NCBI GenBank assembly: GCA_024403175.1
Contig: JAKSSI010000021.1
Coordinates: 1 to 11,201 of the forward strand
Direction of reading: 5' to 3'
DNA from: Clostridia bacterium
GTDB lineage: Bacteria > Bacillota_A > Clostridia > Peptostreptococcales > Anaerovoracaceae
DNA: 11,201 nt
Shown: piece by piece, positions 1 to 5,999 of the stretch
Layout: each line of letters opens with the position of its first letter
Numbering within the stretch: the first letter of the stretch is position 1
The notes under the pieces: model-generated
What the model saw: the letters and a program-made list of their open reading frames with translations, nothing else
What the model was told of the DNA's origin: nothing
Databases searched by the model: none
Made by a program: the position numbers and the translations under genes

Positions 1-128
1 ACTGTTATTTTTTCGCCCATAATATCGGTTAACATAACATTTTTTCCGTCAATTTCAATCTTGCAAACGTATTCGCAGATTTTATTTTCTGTGCCGTTCT
101 CTACAGCGTAAACAGTAGACAAACACAT
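1..128 (-). CDS. cooT: CooT-family nickel-binding protein, partial (C-terminal end outside window)
   Basis: My own translation of the minus strand from the ATG at 128-126 gives an open frame that begins MCLSTVYAVENG and runs off the window edge after 42 complete codons. The family is usually about 60-70 residues long, so roughly the last third is missing. The MCLSTVY start, with Cys2 right after the initiator Met, is the hallmark of CooT, a small dimeric nickel protein tied to CO dehydrogenase maturation; Cys2 is the reported nickel ligand. The start lies one base past the stop codon of the upstream His-rich gene, with an AAGAAGG ribosome site inside that gene's end, so the two are surely translated together. 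Context (a nickel-rich CODH/ACS locus) supports the call. The exact role, nickel storage or delivery, is inferred. Confidence 0.8.
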   Translation of the reverse strand, partial: MCLSTVYAVENGTENKICEYVCKIEIDGKNVMLTDIMGEKIT

Positions 129-129
129 A

Positions 130-453
130 TTATTTACCTTCTTTCAGGAGCTGAAGTCCCTTTTCAAGGATATCATTTCCGTCATAGAATTTTTCGAGTG
201 CTTCGCTAATAAGCTTTGCAGATTCATCGTTTCCTGAAGCTTCAAGCTTATGAGCTAAATCGTGAAGTTCATCAGCGTGGTGACGATTGTGGTCGAGCAT
301 ATAAGATACTAATGCTGTAGCCTGTTCAACACTTTCGAATTCGCTTACATCGTTGTGTGTATGTTCTTGGGTATGAGCATGTCCGTCACCATGGGTATGA
401 GCGTGATAATGTGTATGAGTATGAGTACCGTGATCGTGTTCTCCAATATGCAT
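130..453 (-). CDS. Histidine-rich small protein, probable nickel storage/chaperone
   Basis: A 107-residue protein in two parts. Residues 1-35 are a metal-binding tail with 13 histidines, mostly in alternating His-Thr/His-Ala steps (His2, 6, 8, 11, 13, 15, 17, 19, 21, 25, 27, 31, 33). Residues 40-107 look like a helical domain, with a second His cluster at 55-64 (His55, 58, 59 and 64). No signal peptide or membrane segment is visible, so it should be cytoplasmic. It is co-translated with the CooT-like gene 1 base downstream. By analogy with the His-rich proteins CooJ and HypB, which hold Ni2+ for CODH or hydrogenase, nickel binding is the likely role; it is not a sequence homologue of CooJ that I can demonstrate. 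Zinc or cobalt binding cannot be excluded. The ribosome site AAAGGGGGA at 459-467 supports the start. Confidence 0.75.
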   Translation of the reverse strand: MHIGEHDHGTHTHTHYHAHTHGDGHAHTQEHTHNDVSEFESVEQATALVSYMLDHNRHHADELHDLAHKLEASGNDESAKLISEALEKFYDGNDILEKGLQLLKEGK

Positions 454-473
454 AATTATCCCCCTTTAACATT

Positions 474-504
474 AAAAATGGGTGAGGCAGAATTTGCCCC
501 ACCC
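474..504 (-). terminator. Intercistronic hairpin terminator after the corrinoid protein gene
   Basis: On the minus strand a GC-rich stem (GGGTGGGGCA pairing with TGCCTCACCC, one mismatch, short AT loop; bases 504-480) is followed by five T residues (478-474). It lies 14 bases past the corrinoid gene stop and ends only about 7 bases before the ribosome site of the His-rich gene, so read-through or a promoter inside the corrinoid gene is needed to express the two nickel genes. Confidence 0.75.
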
Positions 505-518
505 AAGATCGAATCTAA

Positions 519-1145
519 TTAGCAAGCAAGTTCCTTTGCAAGAGCTGCAGCAGAAGCAGCATCTGTGGAATATGCATCAGCACCAATTTCATCAGCGAAA
601 GCCTGTGTAATTGGAGCGCCACCAACCATGATCTTAACCTGGCTCTTAAGTCCAGCATCGATGATGCACTTTACAGTGTTTCTCATGGATTCCATTGTTG
701 TTGTGAGAAGTGCAGATACACCTACAACCTTGCATTCTGGATGAGCCTTAATTGTTTCTACGAACTTTTCTGCAGGAACGTCGATGCCGAGGTCGATTAC
801 GTCAAAACCAGCAGCTTCTACCATAATAGCTACGAGGTTCTTACCGATATCGTGGAGGTCGCCTGCAACTGTTCCGATGATATATGTACCATACTTAGCA
901 CCAGCATCAGAAGCCATGAGTGGCTTGAGAACTCCTACACCGCGCTGCATTGTCTTAGCTGCGATGAGCATTTCTGGAACGTAGATTTCGTTCTTCTGGA
1001 ACTTTTCACCTACTTCGTCCATAGCTACTGCCATAGAATCGAGGATTTCTTCAGGTGTTGCACCGCCGTCAAGTGCTTCCTGAACTACCTGCTGTACTGC
1101 CTTAAGCTTACCAGCAGCAACTGTTTCCTTTACACTTACAACCAT
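519..1145 (-). CDS. MttC/MtbC-like corrinoid (B12-binding) methyl-carrier protein
   Basis: A 208-residue cytoplasmic protein with the standard two-domain form of cognate corrinoid proteins of methyltransferase systems. Residues ~1-85 are the four-helix cap (EALDGGATPEEIL, then the NEIYVPEMLIAAKTM stretch). Residues ~86-208 are the Rossmann-like cobalamin domain, with the DLHDIGKN motif at 96-103 (His98 is the expected lower cobalt ligand), Ser144/Leu146 in VSALL, and GGAP at 175-178. The family carries a methyl group on cobalt between a substrate-specific methyltransferase (MttB, MtaB or MtbB type) and an acceptor methyltransferase; no such partner gene lies in the window. Its place beside nickel genes and opposite a CODH/ACS operon suggests a job in the reductive acetyl-CoA pathway, but the methyl source is unknown. 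An AAAGGAGA ribosome site precedes the ATG. Confidence 0.9.
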   Translation of the reverse strand: MVVSVKETVAAGKLKAVQQVVQEALDGGATPEEILDSMAVAMDEVGEKFQKNEIYVPEMLIAAKTMQRGVGVLKPLMASDAGAKYGTYIIGTVAGDLHDIGKNLVAIMVEAAGFDVIDLGIDVPAEKFVETIKAHPECKVVGVSALLTTTMESMRNTVKCIIDAGLKSQVKIMVGGAPITQAFADEIGADAYSTDAASAAALAKELAC

Positions 1146-1206
1146 TTTAAATTTCTCCTTTCAAAAGAAATGCATATAAAAATGTTTTTTAATTTATTAC
1201 CCTGCC

Positions 1207-1235
1207 ATTATAAGTCTTTGTATTCAATATTTCAT
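1207..1235 (-). promoter_or_regulatory. Candidate sigma-A promoter of the corrinoid protein gene
   Basis: On the minus strand a perfect TATAAT (1212-1207) lies about 62 bases before the corrinoid gene start. At 17-base spacing the -35 is only ATGAAA (1235-1230), a poor match; a perfect TTGACA (1241-1236) is present but too far away (23 bases). The weak -35 next to a palindrome suggests an activated or regulated promoter. Confidence 0.4.
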
Positions 1236-1250
1236 TGTCAAAATTAACAA
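1235..1250. promoter_or_regulatory. Palindromic operator candidate (TTGT-N8-ACAA), copy 1
   Basis: The 16-mer TTGTCAAAATTAACAA is the core of a longer perfect inverted repeat, CATTGT-N8-ACAATG (1233-1252). It sits just upstream of the candidate corrinoid gene promoter. It shares its outer bases and spacing with the copies at 1345-1360, 2983-2998 and 7986-8001. Its function as a regulator binding site is inferred. Confidence 0.4.
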
Positions 1251-1329
1251 TGTTTACAAAAATCACAAGTTAAAAACTGAATTCCTGGAACCATTTTGTT
1301 CAGTTAACCGCTAACAAGCCTTGATTTTT

Positions 1330-1388
1330 CAACGCTTACAGTGTTTGTAATATTCTACAACATTGCTATTGACTTTTTTTAAGCGTTG
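1330..1388. repeat. Inverted repeat CAACGCTTA ... TAAGCGTTG in the divergent spacer
   Basis: Two perfect 9-base inverted arms, CAACGCTTA at 1330-1338 and TAAGCGTTG at 1380-1388, lie 50 bases apart (arm centre to arm centre) and flank both the TTGT-N8-ACAA element and the candidate -35 of the regulator. Flanking T- and A-runs extend the symmetry loosely. It could be a pair of operator half-sites for DNA looping, or chance. Confidence 0.4.
1345..1360. promoter_or_regulatory. Palindromic operator candidate (TTGTAATATTCTACAA), copy 2
   Basis: A near-perfect palindrome: TTGTA and TACAA arms with a 6-base centre. It matches the 16-mer at 7986-8001 in front of the CODH operon at 14 of 16 bases. It lies 8 bases upstream of the TTGACT hexamer before the PucR-type regulator gene, as would suit autoregulation. 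Confidence 0.5.
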
Positions 1389-1397
1389 TGAAAAAAT
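1369..1397 (+). promoter_or_regulatory. Weak candidate promoter of the PucR-type regulator
   Basis: TTGACT at 1369-1374 is a good -35. The region 17-19 bases on (AAAAAT or AAATAT, 1392-1399) is a poor -10. The ribosome site AAAGGAG at 1406-1412 follows closely, so the leader would be only a few bases long if this promoter is used. An alternative start further upstream is possible. Confidence 0.3.
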
Positions 1398-1418
1398 ATT
1401 AGTGCAAAGGAGATCGCT

Positions 1419-2945
1419 ATGCAAATTACATTAAATATATTGTTGGATTTTCTAAAGAATTATAATCCACAGTGCAATGTTACAAAGAAAAATAAAAGTT
1501 TTTCCGGCGTCGGTATAGCCACAAAATCAACACAAGGCTTATATTCCGACCAGGTTTATGTTTTTGCGTATAAACCTTTCATTGAACTCGAACATCGTGA
1601 CAATTCTGTATATATAATTGTTGTAAAGAAAGAACATGATGTAATACCTGAAGATGCAGATCTTACAAATACTATCGTATGCAATTACGAAGGTAGTGTA
1701 ATAGACTTCTTCTCATATGTTCAAGCAAGCTTTTCGGTTATTTTTAACTGGTGCAGCAAAATGGATGAATACCTTATTAGAAATAGATCCATCCAAGATG
1801 TACTCTCCCTTTCTGAATCTGTAATCGGAAACACTATAACAATTTCCGACTCTTCCTTTGCCCTCGTAGCATATACAGAAAATATTGAAACTGATTGCAA
1901 ACTCACATCTAGACTTATTCAAAAAGGCTATCATGACCAAGAAGCAATCGATCTTTTCAACAAGCGCAAAGCCCCTGAAAGATGGAGAGATGCAATAGAT
2001 ATCTATGTGAGTACTGAATGCGACATTTCAGACTACCCTATTGTCTGTAAAGTAATTCATTATTTTGATAACTATTATTCTCACATCATAATGCTTTGCA
2101 ATAATAAGCCATTAACACCAGGTCTTACAGACTTATTCAAGTTACTTGCAGACCACCTAATGGTTTCATTTGAAAAGCAATGGCTCGATAATAACCAGAT
2201 GCCACACATTCACGACTCTCTCATTCTTTCTTTAACAGGCCCGAATAACCTGTCAGAAGAAACAACAAGAAATCGTGCAAGAAACTCAGGCTTACCTTTC
2301 CTTGCAAAGTTTGTTTTCCTTGTTATAGAAACAGACGATTCCAGCAACATTATGCTTCAGCGTATTGAAAGAGAGCTTGCAAACGTTTATCCAGATGCAA
2401 AGATTACTCTGCACAAGCAAGAACTTATGGTGTTGTTTGCACAGCCATTAAGAGGCAAAGACAAATCCGGAGAAATCATCGAACAGTTCAAGCCTATCTT
2501 AAGAAGATACAATGCACGTTGCGGTGTTTCTGATTTATTCACAAGCTTAATGGAACTGAGCACTGCAAACGAACAGGCAAAACTTGCCCTCTCCGGAAGC
2601 ATTTCAGGCGAACCTACATACTTCAATGATTGCTACATTGGAAAGCTTCTTACATCAGATCCGCTCACAACAAAACTCGCAACAACAACTGTTGCAAGCA
2701 AGGTATTAAACGAGCTTTCCGAATATGATAAAAAGCATAGCACAAACAATTTAGAACTCAAAAAAACTTATCTTGAGTTCGACAGAAAAGCCACAGAAAC
2801 TGCACAGCTTATGCACATGCACAGAAACAATGTAATCTACAGAATCGGCAGAATTTGCGAACAAGTAAACATCGATTTAGATGATCCAAAAGTCCGCTTA
2901 AGACTGCTCCTAGCTTATGAAGTAATGAATCATACTGAAGACTAA
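1419..2945 (+). CDS. PucR/CdaR-family transcriptional regulator
   Basis: A 508-residue cytoplasmic protein. The C-terminal ~60 residues (about 448-503: YLEFDRKATETAQLMHMHRN and the following NNVIYRI at 470-476, then DLDDPKVRLRLLLAYEV) are the typical helix-turn-helix of the PucR/CdaR family. Residues ~297-395 resemble the degenerate GGDEF-like domain these proteins carry before the helix-turn-helix. Residues ~1-260 are a less recognisable sensor region, possibly PAS/GAF-like around 125-250; the ligand cannot be read from the sequence. The gene is divergent from the corrinoid gene and convergent with the CODH/ACS operon, so control of one or both is the natural guess. The start is set by AAAGGAG at 1406-1412. 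Specific role (activator or repressor, CO, nickel, corrinoid or methyl donor sensing) is unknown. Confidence 0.85.
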   Translation: MQITLNILLDFLKNYNPQCNVTKKNKSFSGVGIATKSTQGLYSDQVYVFAYKPFIELEHRDNSVYIIVVKKEHDVIPEDADLTNTIVCNYEGSVIDFFSYVQASFSVIFNWCSKMDEYLIRNRSIQDVLSLSESVIGNTITISDSSFALVAYTENIETDCKLTSRLIQKGYHDQEAIDLFNKRKAPERWRDAIDIYVSTECDISDYPIVCKVIHYFDNYYSHIIMLCNNKPLTPGLTDLFKLLADHLMVSFEKQWLDNNQMPHIHDSLILSLTGPNNLSEETTRNRARNSGLPFLAKFVFLVIETDDSSNIMLQRIERELANVYPDAKITLHKQELMVLFAQPLRGKDKSGEIIEQFKPILRRYNARCGVSDLFTSLMELSTANEQAKLALSGSISGEPTYFNDCYIGKLLTSDPLTTKLATTTVASKVLNELSEYDKKHSTNNLELKKTYLEFDRKATETAQLMHMHRNNVIYRIGRICEQVNIDLDDPKVRLRLLLAYEVMNHTED

Positions 2946-2982
2946 TTACTAAAAATCAGGCTATTCTAAAACCATTAGTTTC

Positions 2983-2998
2983 TTGTTAAAAATCACAA
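2983..2998. promoter_or_regulatory. TTGT-N8-ACAA element, copy 3 (convergent spacer)
   Basis: The 16-mer TTGTTAAAAATCACAA matches copy 1 at 13 of 16 bases. It lies downstream of both the regulator and acsB, where a promoter operator is not expected, so it may be a chance product of AT-rich sequence or a low-affinity site. Confidence 0.2.
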
Positions 2999-3010
2999 TA
3001 TAAATGTTAA

Positions 3011-3040
3011 AAAAGACCTCCGAAAAATCGGAGGTCTTTT
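3011..3040. terminator. Bidirectional intrinsic terminator between regulator and acsB
   Basis: A perfect 13-base inverted repeat (AAAAGACCTCCGA at 3011-3023 and TCGGAGGTCTTTT at 3028-3040) with a 4-base loop. The stem ends in A-runs on one side and T-runs on the other, so it can stop transcription of the plus-strand regulator and of the minus-strand CODH/ACS operon that meet here. Confidence 0.92.
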
Positions 3041-3074
3041 AGTTTATATATTGTTAATACAATCTTATCAAGTC

Positions 3075-5213
3075 TTACATCATTGGTTCCATACCGAGAA
3101 CTGGGTGGTTCTTTTCTGTGAGGAAGCCCATGAGTTCTTCTACGTCTGTTGTGATAGTTTCGTCTGCAATCATATCAGCGAAGTTATCAATTCCGTAGAG
3201 TTCCTTAGCTGTTTCGTTGAGCTTATCTCCAAGCTGATCCTTTAATGCCTTTGGAAGCCATACAATTCTTCCTGGGCCGCCTTCTGCAGCGCAGAACTTC
3301 TTGGATGTAATGAACTGCTTACCATGTCCCATGAAGCCTGGTGTCTGAACACCACCACCTGTCATGGAAGCCATTTCAGAGAATGTCATACCAAGTGGTG
3401 TCATTCCAGCGTGTTCACGGTTTGTAATTACAACGCCGTTAGACATTGGTTCAATACCGCAAATACATTCGAAGCAACCGCAAGATGTCATTGGGTCTTC
3501 CATGATGGAGTAAAGTGTAACTCTTTCAAGTGCACCGTGGGAGTACTTGTTAACAGCTTCGTTTACGTCTTCATATGCACCGAGTCTTTCGTCTGTGCAC
3601 TGGTTCTTTGTAACAATCTGACATGGACCGTTTGGATCGAGTTCGTGTGTAGCCTTAGCATCGAACCAGGATACAGCACCGCAAAGACCAAGTCTTTCTG
3701 GTGTAACGATACAAACGTGGGATGGTGAGAATGCCTGGCAAAGGATACATGTGTAGAAGTTATCTACAGATTCGTCGTTGATAGACTTAAGTCTTTCGTC
3801 ACGAATTGCGAATGTTTCATTTGCACGAGCTCTTTCAGCCTTAGCGCCTTCTGGTGTTGTATAAATCTTAACCTGGCACTTATCAACTACTGCTTCGTAT
3901 TCTTCCTTAACCTTAGCGTAGAGGATTTCACCGAGATGCTTAGCTCTGAAGCCAGCTTCGAATGCGCCCTTAGATACACGGATACGGATCATATCACGCT
4001 GACCAGTGTGCATGATACCTTCTGCACAGTTGATCATATGGTGGAACTTTCTTTCTACTACAGGTTCGAAGTCTGTATGCCAGTTCTTACCGTTAACTTC
4101 TACTGTCATTGTGAGGCAAATCTTTTCGCCAACATCAAATTCATCGAAGTCCTTACCGATAAGTTCAATCTTGTGATCTTCAATTTCGGAAAGTTCAACT
4201 GTCTTACAGAATTCGCAGCAGTCAACTCTAGAACCATCTGCTTCAATCTGCATGTCAGCCTTACGAATAATTTCACCATCGAATGGGTTACCATAAGTAA
4301 CCGGAATAAGGATTTCTGTAACCTTAATCTTAATTCCCTTAGCTTCGAGGGATGTTTCAATCCAATCCTTTGTGTCATCGTTGATAACGATTGACTTTGG
4401 AACTGGCCACATATCGTTTCTGTCGTTTGTAACTACTGGGAAGCCCATCTTTACAGCGCCAGCACCGCAAGCGAGTGTGAGGTCGTCAACTGGTGCATAT
4501 GCGTTTACGAAAGCGTTAATTCTTTCGAATGTGTAAGCGTGGAATCCTTCCCAATCGCCGAATTCAACGTTACCGAAGATTCTAGCAGCTCTTACTACAA
4601 GGGAAATGATGTGTCCTACGGACCAAATATCTTCACCAACTGGTACTACTCTTACGTCGAAGTTCATTGTAATGCCCTTTTCTACGAGCTGTTCAATGAT
4701 TCCTCCGATAAGGAATACGAAGATACCTCTGGACTGGTAACCCTTAACGATTTCAACTGCTTCATCTGCGGATGGAGCTGGTCCAATCATTACTACGAAA
4801 CCAGGGATATCCTTTGTTACGAGTGGAACACCGAGTGTTCTTACTTCTGCGTCAGAGAAGTGACCGTGATAGTTAGTTCCTTCATATGGTGTCTGTGTGT
4901 AAGCGTACTTGCAAGCTTCAATTACTTCTGCGCAAATAGCTGTTGCAACACCAGAGAAGAACATGTCTTTTGTCTTATATTCTCTTGTCATTAAAGCCTT
5001 GATTGCTGGAAGAGCATTCTTAAGTTCTCCAAGAGTCTGAACCTTAATTCCAAGATAGCAGTAAATGCAAGCAAGGTAGTAAGCTGTTTCAGGAAGAGTC
5101 ATTGCTGCGTCTGCACCAAGATCTGCGATAGCCTTATTAACAGCTTCTTCTGCCTTTGCGTACATTTCGTCTGAGCCCTTAAAAGCTCTTTCAAAAAGTC
5201 GAACCATTGCCAT
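3075..5213 (-). CDS. acsB: Acetyl-CoA synthase catalytic subunit (CODH/ACS beta)
   Basis: This 712-residue enzyme condenses CO, a corrinoid-bound methyl group and CoA into acetyl-CoA at the Ni-Ni-[4Fe-4S] A-cluster. All six A-cluster cysteines are present: Cys489, Cys492, Cys501 and Cys511 (in the FYTCILCQAFSPSHVCIV stretch and the following LGLCGAVSW), plus the distal-nickel CGC motif Cys578/Cys580 in MTSCGCFE. Each is offset by the same 17 residues from the Moorella thermoacetica cysteines as I recall them, so the core is collinear and the shortening lies in the N-terminus, before PETAYYL (41-47). That domain contacts CODH. The three-domain bacterial layout is kept, unlike the shorter archaeal CdhC. 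It is last in the acsA-cooC-acsB operon, 20 bases after cooC, with an AAGGAG site; a second in-frame ATG two codons on is a possible start. Confidence 0.96.
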   Translation of the reverse strand: MAMVRLFERAFKGSDEMYAKAEEAVNKAIADLGADAAMTLPETAYYLACIYCYLGIKVQTLGELKNALPAIKALMTREYKTKDMFFSGVATAICAEVIEACKYAYTQTPYEGTNYHGHFSDAEVRTLGVPLVTKDIPGFVVMIGPAPSADEAVEIVKGYQSRGIFVFLIGGIIEQLVEKGITMNFDVRVVPVGEDIWSVGHIISLVVRAARIFGNVEFGDWEGFHAYTFERINAFVNAYAPVDDLTLACGAGAVKMGFPVVTNDRNDMWPVPKSIVINDDTKDWIETSLEAKGIKIKVTEILIPVTYGNPFDGEIIRKADMQIEADGSRVDCCEFCKTVELSEIEDHKIELIGKDFDEFDVGEKICLTMTVEVNGKNWHTDFEPVVERKFHHMINCAEGIMHTGQRDMIRIRVSKGAFEAGFRAKHLGEILYAKVKEEYEAVVDKCQVKIYTTPEGAKAERARANETFAIRDERLKSINDESVDNFYTCILCQAFSPSHVCIVTPERLGLCGAVSWFDAKATHELDPNGPCQIVTKNQCTDERLGAYEDVNEAVNKYSHGALERVTLYSIMEDPMTSCGCFECICGIEPMSNGVVITNREHAGMTPLGMTFSEMASMTGGGVQTPGFMGHGKQFITSKKFCAAEGGPGRIVWLPKALKDQLGDKLNETAKELYGIDNFADMIADETITTDVEELMGFLTEKNHPVLGMEPMM

Positions 5214-5233
5214 TGCTATTCTTTTCTCCTTAA

Positions 5234-5998
5234 TTATTTCTGATCTATACGGGCTTTAATCTGTTTGATTTCTTCTACAGCTTTGGCTGAAACATCATAA
5301 GGGGAAACTCCCTTTCTGTCTGCTTCTATTACCTCTTCGTTGTAGCTCATAAAGCCGAGTATATTTTCTGCAGGTATGTTTTGTTTGATAAATTCTATAT
5401 CTTCTTCAGTTCTGATCTTATTTGCAACTACATTTACTTTTGTAATCTTTAAATCAGCAGCCAGTTGCTTTACCTTTTCGTAAGTCTGAATACTTCTTGC
5501 ACCTGGTTCTACAACTACAATGAACTGATCCATGCAGCTTGCAGTACCACGACCAAGGTGTTCAAGGCCTGCTTCCATATCCATAATTACTACGTCGTCT
5601 CTTCTGAGCACGAGAGAAGAAATTACAGACTTGAGCATTACATGCTCTGGGCAAACACATCCGCTTCCGCCTGTTTCAACAGTTCCCATAACAAGGAGCT
5701 TAACGCCGTTAATTTCCTTTGAGAACTTATCAGGAATATCAGATACCTGTGGATTTAATTTAAAGAATTTATTGTCGGAATTGGCACCCGTTCTTTCTTC
5801 AACAAGATCTCTCATTTTAGAAATAGGAACGATAGAGTTAACCTCTTCCTGTGTAAGACCAAGAGCTAAACCGAGGTTTGCATCTGGATCTACATCTGCT
5901 GCAAGTACTACTCTGCCTTCGTCGGCATAAAGTCTTGCAAGTGTGGAAGATAATGTAGTTTTACCAACTCCGCCTTTTCCTGTGACTGCAATCTTCAT
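5234..5998 (-). CDS. cooC: CooC/AcsF-type nickel-insertion ATPase
   Basis: A 254-residue MinD/ParA-like P-loop ATPase that matures the nickel sites of CODH and/or ACS. It begins MKIAVTGKGGVGKTT with the deviant Walker A at residues 7-15. Cys114 and Cys116 in GCVCPEH are the conserved CxC pair that binds nickel at the CooC dimer interface. VIMDMEAGLEHLGRG (around 137-151) is the switch II/Walker B region. The frame stays open 14 codons further upstream, but that extension would overlap the end of the CODH gene and lacks homology to the family start, so the ATG at 5998 is chosen; it sits one base after the CODH stop, and no good ribosome site is visible, so translation is probably coupled. CooC versus AcsF cannot be told apart from sequence alone; position between acsA and acsB fits AcsF. 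Confidence 0.92.
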   Translation of the reverse strand: MKIAVTGKGGVGKTTLSSTLARLYADEGRVVLAADVDPDANLGLALGLTQEEVNSIVPISKMRDLVEERTGANSDNKFFKLNPQVSDIPDKFSKEINGVKLLVMGTVETGGSGCVCPEHVMLKSVISSLVLRRDDVVIMDMEAGLEHLGRGTASCMDQFIVVVEPGARSIQTYEKVKQLAADLKITKVNVVANKIRTEEDIEFIKQNIPAENILGFMSYNEEVIEADRKGVSPYDVSAKAVEEIKQIKARIDQK

Positions 5999-5999
5999 A

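Noticed and set aside
355..453. Short repeated GTATGAG/GTGTATG units, repeat-like
   Set aside because: They are codons for the alternating His-Thr tail of a protein, not a CRISPR array or a DNA repeat with spacers.
741..1247. 168-codon plus-strand open frame opposite the corrinoid gene
   Set aside because: Antisense to a clear B12-binding protein, with low-complexity composition and no ribosome site.
1146..1418. Possible cobalamin riboswitch before the corrinoid gene
   Set aside because: No B12-box-like sequence or extended stem structure is visible; the leader from the candidate promoter is only about 55 bases.
3936..4394. 152-codon plus-strand open frame, and similar ones at 3324-3728 and 4539-4994
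   Set aside because: All lie opposite acsB, which has every A-cluster residue; they arise from its codon bias.
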